Shown: positions 9,508 to 18,497, counted from the stretch's first letter. The stretch: 46,568 nt of DNA from Gracilaria domingensis (GCA_022539475.1 VCMS01000342.1:58113-104680); one strand, 5' to 3'. A program made the numbers and translations. The notes: generated from the letters alone by a model not told the origin.

Positions 9508-9917
9508 TGCAAGTGTTCGAATGTTTTTGTGTGACGATAGAAATGGAAGATGGGCGGAGAACTGCTGGGGTAAAGAGTGATACTTAAGTACAAACGGTTG
9601 GGAAGCGCAGAACGGGAACATGGTTCACTTTGTGAAAGTGAGCGAAATGTATGATATGTGATTGTACTGAATGAATGATAGGGCTTGTATGAGACGACAA
9701 GCCACAAAGTGTGATGATGTTTTATGAAAGGTAGGTGGAAGAGTAGAAAGTGTGCAATGAATGAAACTGATTTCGAACCTGAGTTGTAAAGTAGTTGTAA
9801 AGTACGAGTTACGGGGAGCTTGAATCAGGATGAAAGGAGCCATTTTGGCTTCATAAATGACGTGAACGGGTTTTATAGCTTCACTCGGATTGCCATAATT
9901 AAAAGGATGGAGTTGGA
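9508..9917. promoter_or_regulatory. Divergent promoter region, copy 1, truncated
   Basis: This lies between the reductase-like start (9507, -) and the epimerase remnant (+). Compared with copy 2 the right part, including the epimerase TATA box and start codon, is lost by a 442-bp deletion whose junction lies at about 9897. Copy 1 also has an 11-bp extra repeat (TAGTTGTAAAG) near 9790. Confidence 0.6.
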
Positions 9918-10223
9918 TTGCGCCCGAATACGTCTATAAAGGTCGTAGAAGCACTTATGAAGGAAGGAGTTGTAGACATGTTATTGTTGATGACGGTGGA
10001 GCCAGGGTTTGGAGGACAGGCGTTTATGGAGGGTGTTCTTGATAAGGTGCGACATGCAAGGAAGTTGTACCCAAGAATAGGGATACAGGTGGATGGAGGT
10101 ATTGGACTGAGTGCTGTGAAAGGAGTAGTGAAGGCCGGTGCAAACATTTCAGTTGCAGGATCTGCCATCTTTGGCTCGAGTAACCCAGCTCATGTCATAG
10201 CTGGTTTTCGAAAGGTTGGTTAG
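9900..10223 (+). pseudogene. RPE: Ribulose-phosphate 3-epimerase, copy 1, 5'-deleted
   Basis: Only the C-terminal third remains, with the family motifs VEPGFGGQAF and QVDGGIG. A deletion corresponding to 17516-17957 of copy 2 has removed the promoter, start codon and about 120 codons. The breakpoints share the three bases AAT, suggesting microhomology-mediated end joining. The remaining frame is open to the stop at 10223 but has no usable start of its own. The catalytic Asp/His residues of the N-terminal half of the TIM barrel are gone, so no function is expected. Confidence 0.9.
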
Positions 10224-10292
10224 AGATAGTAGCATAAATTTATTGTTTATTACATTGTACCTTTACGTGTTATCACGACTATATTCTCCGTG

Positions 10293-10366
10293 TCCATTGG
10301 AGATGTATTTCTCTTGTATCACAACCGGGAAAGGATGTGAGAGAACATCAATATATCCCCAGTGGA
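10293..10366 (+). ncRNA. Hairpin 1 of three tandem stem-loops, copy 1
   Basis: TCCATTGG pairs with CCAGTGGA (one G-U pair). Inside it, GATGT/ACATC, TCTC/GAGA and TCACA/TGTGA pair, around a loop of about 12 nt. The overall shape is a 74-nt imperfect hairpin. Its role, as an RNA or a DNA element, is unknown. Confidence 0.45.
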
Positions 10367-10420
10367 CGCTGAGAGGGAGGATGAACTACTCTACGTGCTA
10401 CCATTGTTACCCATCCGGTG

Positions 10421-10494
10421 TCGAGTGGTGACATATTCTTTTTTTGTCACAACCCACAAAGGATGTGACGGAAGAAGAACATGCCCCCAGTCGA
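10421..10494 (+). ncRNA. Hairpin 2 of three tandem stem-loops, copy 1
   Basis: TCGAGTGG pairs with CCAGTCGA with one mismatch. A pyrimidine-rich arm (TTCTTTTT) faces GGAAGAAGAA, and GTCACA/TGTGAC closes the loop. It has the same architecture and length (74 nt) as hairpin 1. Confidence 0.45.
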
Positions 10495-10539
10495 GACGGA
10501 GGGTGAGCAACTCTAAGTACAATCACTAGTCCCTAGCTT

Positions 10540-10622
10540 GCCTCCACTGGCAATATCTTCCTGTTTTGCTATAACCATCGAGTGGGGTTATGGTGGAAGA
10601 GAAAAATATCGCCGGTCGAGGC
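10540..10622 (+). ncRNA. Hairpin 3 of three tandem stem-loops, copy 1
   Basis: GCCTCCACTGG pairs with CCGGTCGAGGC, ATAT with ATAT, TTCC with GGAA, and ATAACC with GGTTAT around the loop. It is 83 nt long, with linker sequence like that between hairpins 1 and 2. Confidence 0.45.
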
Positions 10623-10854
10623 GAGGTGGGTGGGGACTATGTGAAGACGGGACAGAGAGATGGCGCTTAAATATTGGAAGGTGCGGAGGTGTACAGTAGA
10701 TGTTTTGGCGGGAAATGGGATGAGGGAAACAGGGACAATCATGGTGCTGGATATAGCCCGTGTGTTGGACAGTGGGGGTGGACAGCACAGTTTAGCTCGA
10801 TTGCACTGTATCGCAGCGGAAACTTCGATCCAACTACTACTTCTTCTTCTGAAG

Positions 10855-11784
10855 ATGTCGAACGGATACGTGAAGGATGAGGAGCTGTTGGCGCTGTTGG
10901 AGGGGAAGGAGGTACCGCCGACGCCGTCACCAAAGCGGGAAGAGGACGTGATTACGGCGGCTGGTCGGATGTCGCAGAAGAAGGGAGTGGCCGATGAAGG
11001 AAAGAAGTGTGAGGCGAGGAGAGGGGATGGTGATGAGGTGGAGAAGGGGGTAGAATTGGAGGTGGAGGGGGTCGCAATGGAGAGAAGGGGTGCGGTGCAT
11101 CTGAGTCAGTTAGAGGTTGGAGACCAGATAGAGAGTGGGCGCGGAGAGGGTGACAGGGAGATGCAGTTTGTGGGGGAGATGAAGGCGAGAGTGGGGATGT
11201 TGGGGTTGGTGATGAAGGAGCAACTGGACGATGGAATTGTGGAGATTGTAACGGAAATGGGCGGTGTGGTGCTGAGTGGGGGTGGTAGTGGTGTTTCGGT
11301 TGAGGCGATTTCGAGCCTGCGGAATTCGTTGTCGGTATTGGGAGTGGAGATGAGAAATCATGTGTATGGGATAATGGAGTGTGCTGGAAGGGAGGTTGGA
11401 GAGTTGCGGGAGGAGAATAGGGTTCTGAACGAGAGGTTGGACGTGCTGGAGAAGGAGGTGAAGGAGCTGGGCAAGAGGCAAAGATTGGTGGAAGAGGAGA
11501 CGGTGAAAGGAGGTGTGGAGGGAAAGACGGAGAAGGGAAGTGTGGGAAAGGTGGCGGTGCAGAAGGGGTCTCCTGTGACACCGAAGACAAAGGGTGGTGA
11601 GGTTGGGGATGGGAAGAGCCGTCTGAAGAAGAGGCGTAAGGAGATGAAGAAGGTGGTGGAGACGGTGCCGCGGGAGGGAGTCGGAGCTCCGGTGGTGACT
11701 GGGTTTAGGAGTGCGGCGGAGGTAGCGCGGACTGCGAAGGGGATTCTGAGGGGACAGGAGGAGAGAAGGATGGGAGGGATTTGA
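10855..11784 (+). CDS. Coiled-coil protein of unknown function, copy 1
   Basis: 309 residues from the ATG at 10855, the first in-frame ATG that begins the protein-like sequence conserved in both copies (MSNGYVKDEE). Rich in Glu, Gly, Val and Lys. Residues about 177-215 form a good heptad coiled coil (ELREENRVLNERLDVLEKEV). Residues 256-266 are a basic cluster (RLKKRRKEMKK), a possible nuclear localisation or nucleic-acid-binding patch. A central Gly/Ser-rich hinge lies at about 137-150. No known domain is recognised; bZIP-type or retroelement Gag-like proteins are possibilities I cannot support. Unlike its neighbours it is open in both duplicate copies with only substitutions, which argues for purifying selection or a lack of homopolymer errors here. 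Confidence 0.7.
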   Translation: MSNGYVKDEELLALLEGKEVPPTPSPKREEDVITAAGRMSQKKGVADEGKKCEARRGDGDEVEKGVELEVEGVAMERRGAVHLSQLEVGDQIESGRGEGDREMQFVGEMKARVGMLGLVMKEQLDDGIVEIVTEMGGVVLSGGGSGVSVEAISSLRNSLSVLGVEMRNHVYGIMECAGREVGELREENRVLNERLDVLEKEVKELGKRQRLVEEETVKGGVEGKTEKGSVGKVAVQKGSPVTPKTKGGEVGDGKSRLKKRRKEMKKVVETVPREGVGAPVVTGFRSAAEVARTAKGILRGQEERRMGGI

Positions 11785-12151
11785 AGCCGTTTTGGGGCGA
11801 GGCGGGTATACGAGAAGGGGGAGGGTTGTCCACCTGACTTCTACAAAATGACGTTTGCGGAGACGGAGAGAAAGGATGGGAACGCGTGATGGGCGAGAAA
11901 TGGGTAAATAGCGGGGGTGGTGTGGACTGGGAAGAAGTGATGGGATGATTGAGGTGGGATGAGTTGCGATTGGCATTGCAACATGGGAGAAAATGGAAGC
12001 GCAAACTAGCACGAGTGCAGTTTTGAGAGAGGGTCGCGGAAAAGAGTGAATGGGGTGGTGCGGCGAAGTAGAACCTCTACAAAAACTAGGGGATCCAAGA
12101 ACTAAACTGCGCGAGATGGAATTATTTTTCCAAAATTTCTTAATTTTTTGA
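11785..12151. other. Intergenic, right end of duplication unit, copy 1
   Basis: No gene seen. It matches 19870-20236. It is purine-rich at first, then AT-rich (ATTTTTCCAAAATTTCTTAATTTTTTG). It is followed by the short segment that has become the 5' end of the chimeric oxygenase ORF. Confidence 0.6.
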
Positions 12152-13504
12152 GTGCCAGTCTCTGCTACCCCCTCGCGCGCCCCAAATAGCCCCAAAACTA
12201 GCTTAGTTTCCAAAGCGAACAGACTATATTCCACTTTGCAGAACACAGACGTGCCGAAGGGACATAGGTCGGAGCTGCTAAGTGTCTCGAATCTCAGAGA
12301 TGTACACCATCTTGTCTTTTGGCACGCTGCAAGGGCTGAACATCCTCTACGGGAGGAGACATTTGGTATGCAGTATCCTCGTACTCGGCCGACAGGTATG
12401 GATGATGAAGAGGTGCTGTGGGTTGCTGCGAAGGAGCATGACGAATTTGGGCAAATAGTCCTCGCCCGAATGCAAGCTGAGCTAAGGCAGAATGGATATT
12501 GCGTGCTTGATGGCTTTGCGACGGATAATGGTGTCCCTAAATGGGAGGAGTTGGAAGAAGTTCGGGAGTTCGGAGATGTGTCGGGCAAGTTGGTGGACTT
12601 CTTCGAGAATGAGTATGGAGCGATGCCGGATATACGGAAAGGGGAGGAACAGAAGTCGTTTGTTCAAATAATCAACGATGATGAAGGATGGAAGGACGGT
12701 AGCGATGGACCATTTCAGGGGAGAGTGATGTCGACACGTTGGGGTACGGTGGAGAAGCCGGAGGATAATGAGGAGCTCAGGTGGATTGTAAGGTCGCGTG
12801 TTTTACTTGATGTTCGAATGGGTACAATTGCTGCGGCTTTGGGACTATGGGACAATGAAAGGGAAGCTGTGAAGATGTACACTCCGAAAACTGGTGGTCG
12901 ATTTCTGGGGACGACGAGAAAGTGCAAGCGCCAGACGCTGCACACCGACTTCAGTGGTCTGGTTACGAAGGAAACAATGAATACTGGTAACCCCGGATAC
13001 TTTTTAATGGCCTCTGGGAAAGAGGGCTTTCCTCTCTGGGTGAGCGCTGGAAGCCATCAACTGGTGGGGATGAACAACCAACAGTTGCGAGTGATGTCGG
13101 AGGTGTATCCAGCGAAGAAGATAATCATCCCACCGTACTCTGTATTCGTGGGCCGTGGTGATGTGACACATGCTAGAGCAAGTGGAAAGGACAAGGTGGA
13201 TAGGCCCGAGTCTATGGATTTGCTGGTTAGATACCACATGTACATGGTACCAGAGGGCTACGCACTACCTGATGCTGTTCATCGGGTGCGGGATTTCCGA
13301 CCCACGTTTGTCAATGGTGACGAGGAGGAGGAGGCGGAGGATGAACTGTTGTCCGATAAGGAGGGTGGGGCGGTTGACATGGAAGAAGACCAAGTGGTCG
13401 TGGAGATCGGTGTGGAAGCGGAGGCCGGTAGAACTGAAGTGCTCGAGAGTAGTAGTGATGACGATTTGCAAATAATGAGGCTGCGAGCGCCTCGAAGTGG
13501 ATGA
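12152..13504 (+). CDS. 2-oxoglutarate/Fe(II) oxygenase-like protein, copy 2, with chimeric 5' end
   Basis: An open frame of 450 codons, intact where copy 1 is frameshifted. Iron ligands of the H-x-D...H type appear as HTDF (His264/Asp266 counting from 12152) and GDVTHAR (His340). Arg360 in LLVRYHMY is the likely 2-oxoglutarate contact. The C-terminal 60 residues are acidic and end in a Ser/Asp-rich stretch before a basic tip. The first 33 codons (12152-12250) come from the right end of the duplication unit, so the reading frame crosses the tandem junction and the original ParB-like portion is missing. The frame opens with GTG; the first in-frame ATG is at about 12370, giving about 378 residues that still include the whole catalytic core. 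Substrate unknown; nucleic acid or chromatin is an inference from the nuclear-type context. Confidence 0.65.
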   Translation: MPVSATPSRAPNSPKTSLVSKANRLYSTLQNTDVPKGHRSELLSVSNLRDVHHLVFWHAARAEHPLREETFGMQYPRTRPTGMDDEEVLWVAAKEHDEFGQIVLARMQAELRQNGYCVLDGFATDNGVPKWEELEEVREFGDVSGKLVDFFENEYGAMPDIRKGEEQKSFVQIINDDEGWKDGSDGPFQGRVMSTRWGTVEKPEDNEELRWIVRSRVLLDVRMGTIAAALGLWDNEREAVKMYTPKTGGRFLGTTRKCKRQTLHTDFSGLVTKETMNTGNPGYFLMASGKEGFPLWVSAGSHQLVGMNNQQLRVMSEVYPAKKIIIPPYSVFVGRGDVTHARASGKDKVDRPESMDLLVRYHMYMVPEGYALPDAVHRVRDFRPTFVNGDEEEEAEDELLSDKEGGAVDMEEDQVVVEIGVEAEAGRTEVLESSSDDDLQIMRLRAPRSG

Positions 13505-13840
13505 GAATGAGATGATTAGTAAATTATGTGTGTCTTGCGAGTATTAAGAGTAGTATACTATTGCAAGGCTATACATATGAACATAGAAAAGGTGCGGCAG
13601 GCTGGTAATTGAACAAATGTCATACTTCTTTGGTCCAGTTTCGTCTAATTGCAACATGCCACATGCTCCGTATCGTTGACATCATTGGTGGCACCATTCA
13701 ATTCGCAATTGAACATGTAGCGTCCTAACATTTCTGAAACTGCACTTAAGGTTACTTTTAAGAGAAGTATGAAACTGAGAAGTCTATGCAGTTCATGTCT
13801 ATGCGGTACTTTTGGCAGTATGGTGACTGTATCAGGAAAA
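13505..13840. other. Intergenic, copy 2
   Basis: No gene seen. An extra in-frame ATG at 13769 could extend the next gene by 24 residues. It is GTG in copy 1 and does not fit the paralogue's N-terminus, so I treat it as leader sequence. Confidence 0.55.
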
Positions 13841-14680
13841 ATGGCAGAGGAACAGAGAGACTTTGCGGAAATTTCACCAAATACCTTGTCTAAGTTCATA
13901 TATGCCAATGGTTACGGTATATTAAGTTCCGTTGATGGAACGTTGAGAAGAGAAGGAGAGTCAATTCCAGAAGAAGTTGTGAAGTGTATGAAGTTCATTG
14001 ACGAACATGTTGGTTTTGGAATTGTCACAGGGGGTGATGTGGGCGACGTGGAGGGGAAAATGGAAGGACTCGGAGACTATAAGTTTGGTGTCTCGGCGAA
14101 TCATGGAGCTTTCCTCCGTTTCTCTGACGAGAGGGAAATTAAGGCTGCATTCAATGATCACACCCTTGACCACACTGTTGACGGACTACTGTTCCTGGCA
14201 AGGGATTTGAATAGGAGGCATGGTATTGTGAATGATGATGAGAAGGGGTTCGTGGAGAACAGAAGTGATAGTGGCCTTCCCAATTTCGTGTACAACAAAC
14301 TGCGGCAGTGGAGAGAAGAAGTGGATTCTGCTATTGGGGACCTGTTGCAGAAGATGGATGCGTTTGTTATCTATCCCGGCGATAAAAGTTGCGAAATTGT
14401 GGACAAGCGATACACAAAAGAAAGCGGAGGAGCAAATCTTGTGGATAATGAACCGAGATTTATTGATACGGATGACGTCGTGACGTTCGGAAGTGCTTTG
14501 AGCGACGGGCCTTTGCATGAGGTAGGCGTGTACGGCGTTCAAGTCAAAGAAGATTGTATCCCGGGTGGAGTACACAACCTGTTCGAAAGCGTGGAGGATG
14601 TACATTCCACAATTATGCTGGTGGCTCTGTTGTACGGCTACGAGGAAAAGCAGCACGATAAAAACCACCATGATTCATAA
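13841..14680 (+). CDS. HAD-IIB-like pseudoenzyme lacking the nucleophile Asp
   Basis: 279 residues from the ATG at 13841. This start aligns residue for residue with the convergent paralogue at 15605-14733. Both have 24 residues before a Gly-Tyr and reach motif I at residues 30-34, which is SVDGT here and DIDGT in the paralogue. Asp30, which in HAD phosphatases forms the phospho-aspartyl intermediate, is therefore Ser30, while Asp32 is kept. Motif IV is GSALSDGPL instead of GNASNDGPL. The fold (HAD, trehalose-phosphatase/Cof-like cap) should be retained but catalysis is unlikely; a regulatory or binding role is an inference. The 3' end is 52 bp from the paralogue's 3' end. The Ser is present in both duplicate copies, so it predates the duplication. 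Confidence 0.8.
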   Translation: MAEEQRDFAEISPNTLSKFIYANGYGILSSVDGTLRREGESIPEEVVKCMKFIDEHVGFGIVTGGDVGDVEGKMEGLGDYKFGVSANHGAFLRFSDEREIKAAFNDHTLDHTVDGLLFLARDLNRRHGIVNDDEKGFVENRSDSGLPNFVYNKLRQWREEVDSAIGDLLQKMDAFVIYPGDKSCEIVDKRYTKESGGANLVDNEPRFIDTDDVVTFGSALSDGPLHEVGVYGVQVKEDCIPGGVHNLFESVEDVHSTIMLVALLYGYEEKQHDKNHHDS

Positions 14681-14732
14681 AAGGGTATTGAGATATATAC
14701 GACACTTTTATTACTGAGATCTCATATCATAG

Positions 14733-15605
14733 CTAAGTATTACAGGCATCGTAGCACTTGAAACAAATTCCAAGAGCATTTCTAAACCTTTGACACTTGC
14801 ATTTTCTGTACCCGTACAGTTCTGCCACCCTTCTGATGGTCTCAGGCACGTCCTCCACGCCATCAACAAGATATGTTACCGCTGCTGGCGGGTCGTCTCC
14901 CTTCACATGAACTGCCAGGGTTGCCATTTCATATAGAGGGCCATCATTGGAAGCATTCCCGAAAGCAACGATTAAATGTGTGTCGAACTGGGGGTCGTTT
15001 TCAACCAAGGCTAGCGCCCCACTGTTTTTCGTGAAACGAATGTCCCCTATGTCACAGTTTTCATCTTGAGGGTACGCAACCAGGTTCGAAAAGGATGTCA
15101 ACACTTTTGAAATACCGGAGTTAACTTCTGTTTTCCACTTCGAGAGTCCATCGTACGTGAAGTTAGGGAGTCCACTGTCTTTTCTAGTGCTCACCACTGC
15201 TTGTTGACGCTCTTCGTGAAGTCCGTGCGATTCATTTAAGGAGAGTGCAAGTCTCTCAAGTTCGGCTGCACATCTTTCATAGCCTTCCCTCTCCAGGTCC
15301 TGATCAATTTCGGTACCATTGGATAATCTCACCCGTGCGCCTTGGTTTCCAGAGATGCCAAAAGTGTAGCCACCCAGGTACTCCATGAAACTCTCGGCAT
15401 CCTCTGTATCTCGCCCAGTAGCAATTCCGAAACCAACGCGTGCATTGATGTACTTCATGCATTTGACTGTTTCGGCAGGAATGTTCTCCCCAGCTCTTTT
15501 CAGAGTACCGTCAATATCACTAATGACGGCGTAGCCATTTTCGAATATTTCGTTAGCCAGCTGCTGAGGAGTTACTTCTTGGGCTCTAACTTCTGAGTTA
15601 TACAT
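14733..15605 (-). CDS. HAD-superfamily IIB phosphatase, trehalose-/sugar-phosphate phosphatase-like
   Basis: 290 residues from the ATG at 15605 (MYNSEVRAQE). An upstream GTG-led extension exists but is unlikely in a eukaryote. Motif I is SDIDGTL with nucleophile Asp30 and acid/base Asp32. Motif II is the Thr of FGIATGRD. Motif IV is AFGNASNDGPLYEMA near residues 235-250, followed by a C-terminal segment (VHVKG...VTYLVDGVEDV) that resembles the end of trehalose-6-phosphate phosphatases (HAD-IIB). The length fits that family. Expected chemistry is Mg-dependent hydrolysis of a sugar phosphate; the exact sugar is not readable. Convergent with its catalytically impaired paralogue. The copy at 7115-7986 is frameshifted, so this is the functional version. 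Confidence 0.8.
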   Translation of the reverse strand: MYNSEVRAQEVTPQQLANEIFENGYAVISDIDGTLKRAGENIPAETVKCMKYINARVGFGIATGRDTEDAESFMEYLGGYTFGISGNQGARVRLSNGTEIDQDLEREGYERCAAELERLALSLNESHGLHEERQQAVVSTRKDSGLPNFTYDGLSKWKTEVNSGISKVLTSFSNLVAYPQDENCDIGDIRFTKNSGALALVENDPQFDTHLIVAFGNASNDGPLYEMATLAVHVKGDDPPAAVTYLVDGVEDVPETIRRVAELYGYRKCKCQRFRNALGICFKCYDACNT

Positions 15606-16231
15606 GTTTTGAAAGCTTTCTAAAGGGTTCGTTTTGCAAATGGGTGTGGGTATACGAATGAGAAGGATGTGATTGATGTTCACAAGGTGTTTCGTAGTAT
15701 AAAAAGAGTCTAAGAACGACCATATGCGGGTATTGTAGTACTATTTTAAAACGTTACTACGACGAGAAGCTTTTGCATCGATTTGCAGTAAAGAAAGGAT
15801 GATTTAGTCATAAACTATATGTACGGGTTGAAGTGGGTAAAGAAAACTATGAATATCTTCAACATGAGCTTAGAAATCAAGATCAGTAAAACAACCTCCA
15901 TTAAGGGTTGAAACCCATAAAAGGTTTACCTAACTTTATACGGGTGCCCCAAGTATTGCAAACGCTTAGTTCTTCAGAAATATCACAATTTTGTACTTGT
16001 TTCGTTACTAGTATCGTGCACTATAATGATGTGGAATGACCATTTTCCATCTAGCAAAAACTTAGCAAGGTATTAGTGATAAGGGATGTAGGATTTAAAG
16101 GGGCATATTTGAACCACAGAAGGACGAACAATATAACTAATGTAATAGGAACAGGTCATTTCGATAAAGCACCTTTTATGTTTAACTATCTCTAAAAGGT
16201 TTAAAACACCGAAAAGTCATGTGTTCTAACC
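15606..16231. other. Intergenic, copy 2
   Basis: No gene seen. Same as 7987-8607 but without the one-base losses. It has no long ORF on either strand and no strong motif apart from runs of A and T. Confidence 0.6.
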
Positions 16232-17134
16232 TCAAAGCCGGGGGAATGGGGAGGGGGATAACTTTTCCTTAACAACGTTGACGTAGTTTGTATGAAAAGG
16301 AGCGGGGTCACCGCCTACAATGTTTCTTTCTTGGCGGGAAAAGTCGTAGAAGTACGCGTTCCTAAACTGAAAGTCGGAGAAAGAAGTAGGGAAGCCAACG
16401 AGAGTTTTCCCATATGCAAGAAGTCGCCCAACGGTCTCTTCCACGTTGAAAGTAGTACCTGTCTTAAGCGAAACTATCTTCAACAGCTCTTTCATTATTG
16501 TGAGCACAACCGTACTGCACTCCGTAGCAACTACGTCCATAGGAATGAAACCTCTTGAGGCCCCGACGATGTTGAACGCTGATAGCCACACGAGCTTCTC
16601 ATAATAGCTTACGAGAAATGTGTCTTCGTCGACAACCCCGCAAGTGAGACCCATAGACCTAAACCTGTCTGCAACGTTGGAGGCCCACTTTCCTGTTGCG
16701 ACAGTGAGACCATCCGGACTTTGAGGAGTGACACCATCCTGCGGAGCTGCGTTTCTTGAGGGGACACCAACGTATAGGACAACGTTTGAACATTTGTCCA
16801 CACCGAGCTTCGAAAGCAATGGTATGATGTCTCCATTCTGGAAGAAAATGAGATTCTCTCTGAGCGAATAAGGGCAGGCCTGAATTACGGTCTCCAGGCT
16901 GTTCGTTCTTCCACAAACTAGTATCGGTACATCAGAAAGATGAGAGGTAGCAGCCATGCTGCAGAATTCGTGTGCGGAAATGACCATATCTTCTTCGTTC
17001 GCCAGCATGGTACCTATACGCCCCCTTCCAACAATAACGGCCCGAGTCCTTCGGGCGGGAGATGAGGCCTGAGGGACGTCAGAGTATCTGGGACTCGGAG
17101 GCGGAATCGGAGGCATGTCGGACTGGGAGTTCAT
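16232..17134 (-). CDS. Ketopantoate reductase (ApbA/PanE)-like oxidoreductase
   Basis: 300 residues from the ATG at 17134 (MNSQSDMPPI). The frame is open a further 112 codons upstream but that extension is low-complexity and lies in the promoter. Residues about 30-42 carry a Rossmann dinucleotide motif (AVIVGRGRIGTML, G-x-G-x-x-G). The central part ends with a LYVGVPSRNA strand. The C-terminal half has EKLVWLSAFNIVGAS, typical of the helical ketopantoate-reductase C-domain. The length suits the family. It probably reduces a 2-oxo acid with NADPH, with ketopantoate (pantothenate/CoA pathway) as family default; paralogous ApbA proteins with other substrates are common. Head-to-head with the epimerase gene, 450 bp apart. 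Confidence 0.75.
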   Translation of the reverse strand: MNSQSDMPPIPPPSPRYSDVPQASSPARRTRAVIVGRGRIGTMLANEEDMVISAHEFCSMAATSHLSDVPILVCGRTNSLETVIQACPYSLRENLIFFQNGDIIPLLSKLGVDKCSNVVLYVGVPSRNAAPQDGVTPQSPDGLTVATGKWASNVADRFRSMGLTCGVVDEDTFLVSYYEKLVWLSAFNIVGASRGFIPMDVVATECSTVVLTIMKELLKIVSLKTGTTFNVEETVGRLLAYGKTLVGFPTSFSDFQFRNAYFYDFSRQERNIVGGDPAPFHTNYVNVVKEKLSPSPFPRL

Positions 17135-17586
17135 TGCGAGTGTTCGATTGTTTTTGTGTGACGATAGAAATGGAAGATGTGGCGGAGAACTGCTGGGGTA
17201 AAGAGTGATACTTAAGTACAAACGGTTGAGAAGCGCAGAACGGGAACATGGTTCACTTTGTGAAAGTGAGCGAAATGTATGATATGTGATTGTACTGAAT
17301 GAATGATAGGGCTTGTATGAGACGACAAGCCACAAAGTGTGATGATGTTTTATGAAAAGTAGGTAGAAGTAGAAAGTGTACAATGAATGAAACTGAATTC
17401 GAACCTGAGTTGTAAAGTAAGAGTTACGGGGAGCTTGAATACAGGATGAAAGGAGCCATTTTGGCTTCATAAATGACGTGAACAGGTTCTATAGCTTCAC
17501 TCGGATTGCCATAATCTTCTTTTTTATTGAGGTATAAAAGGGGGCTGTGTCTGGGAAGGACGGGTTTGGCGTTACTGAAGTTATCG
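17135..17586. promoter_or_regulatory. Divergent promoter region between reductase-like gene and epimerase
   Basis: 452 bp between two start codons pointing away from each other. On the plus strand there is a clear TATA box at 17533 and a T-rich run just before it. The minus-strand side shows no obvious TATA. Confidence 0.6.
17533..17540 (+). promoter_or_regulatory. TATA box of the epimerase gene
   Basis: TATAAAAG lies 54 nt before the ATG at 17587, leaving room for a short 5' UTR. It is absent from copy 1 because of the 442-bp deletion. Confidence 0.65.
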
Positions 17587-18299
17587 ATGTTCAGTATGGA
17601 TTCTCGTTTAATTATAGCGCCATCAATTTTGGCTTCAGACTTTGCTCGCCTTTCAGATGAAGCGAGTGCAATGGAAGAGGCTGGAGCGGAGTGGCTGCAT
17701 ATAGATGTAATGGATGGTCATTTTGTGGCGAACCTTACTGTTGGACCGCCTGTTGTGAAAGCGTTGCGGAGGCATACGAAATTGGTTTTGGACTGTCATC
17801 TGATGGTATCAGATCCTGGGCGCTGGGTAAAAGACCTTGCAGAAGCAGGCGTAGACGGAGCCACATTTCATATCAAGAGTGTGGCTAAGGGACTAGAAAA
17901 GTGCGAGGTACCAACTGAGGAGGAGAACGTGGTGTTGAAGGAATTATGTAACCGAATTAAAAGGATGAGAATGCAGGTTGGAGTTGCGTTGCGTTGCTCC
18001 CGAATACGTCTATAAAGGTCGTAGAAGCACTTATGAAGGAAGGAGTTGTAGACATGTTCTTGTTGATGACAGTGGAGCCAGGGTTTGGAGGACAGGCGTT
18101 TATGGGGGGTGTTCTTGATAAGGTGCGACATGCAAGGGAGTTGTACCCAAGAATAGGGATACAGGTGGATGGGGGTATTGGACTGAGTACTGTGAAAGGA
18201 GTAGTGAAGGCCGGTGCAAACATTTTAGTTGCAGGATCTGCCATCTTTGGCTCGAGTAACCCAGCTCATGTCATAGCTGGTTTTCGAAAGGTTGTTTAG
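17587..18299 (+). pseudogene. RPE: Ribulose-phosphate 3-epimerase, copy 2, frameshifted by 5 bp
   Basis: The enzyme interconverts D-ribulose 5-phosphate and D-xylulose 5-phosphate in the pentose-phosphate and Calvin cycles. The N-terminal part (ATG 17587 or 17596; IAPSILASDF, LHIDVMDGHF, DCHLMVSDP) and the C-terminal part (VEPGFGGQAF, QVDGGIG, AGSAIFGSSNP) are both well conserved and cover a normal 230-residue TIM barrel. They are in different frames. At 17986-17995 the five bases GCGTT occur twice in tandem; one copy fewer would join the frames at a conserved position. As written the protein stops soon after the middle. It is either a recent knock-out or an assembly/consensus artefact. No leading plastid transit peptide is visible, so a cytosolic form is likely. 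Confidence 0.9.
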
Positions 18300-18369
18300 A
18301 GATAGTAGCATAAAATTATTGTTTCTTACATTGTTACCTTTACGTGTTATCACGACTATATTCTCCGTC

Positions 18370-18443
18370 TCCACTGGAGATGTATTTCTCTTCTATCACA
18401 ACCGGGAAAGGATGTGAGAGAACATCAATATATCCCCAGTGGA
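18370..18443 (+). ncRNA. Hairpin 1 of three tandem stem-loops, copy 2
   Basis: Outer stem TCCACTGG/CCAGTGGA (perfect), then GATGT/ACATC, TCTC/GAGA and TCACA/TGTGA. In copy 1 one base of the outer stem differs (CCATTGG) but still pairs as G-U. Confidence 0.5.
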
Positions 18444-18497
18444 CGCTGAGAGGGAGGATGAACTACTCTACGTGCTATCATTGCTACCCATCCGGTG

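Larger units (their letters stand above)
4639..12250. repeat. Segmental tandem duplication, copy 1
   Basis: The sequence from TGCCGAAGGGACATAGG (4639) to the CACAGACG ending at 12250 is repeated immediately as 12251-20336, with high identity over its whole length, coding and non-coding. Copy 1 is shorter mainly because of a 442-bp deletion in the epimerase gene, plus many one-base deletions. The left boundary falls inside the oxygenase reading frame. The unit carries seven gene-sized features. Confidence 0.95.

Noticed and set aside
10952..12588. Long minus-strand open frames antisense to the coiled-coil gene
   Set aside because: They are Pro/Ser/His-rich mirror images of a purine-rich coding strand; the plus-strand protein has a coherent coiled coil and a conserved start.
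17134..17470. N-terminal 112-residue extension of the reductase-like protein
   Set aside because: No conserved start, low-complexity composition, and it lies in the divergent promoter; the ATG at 17134 gives the normal family length.
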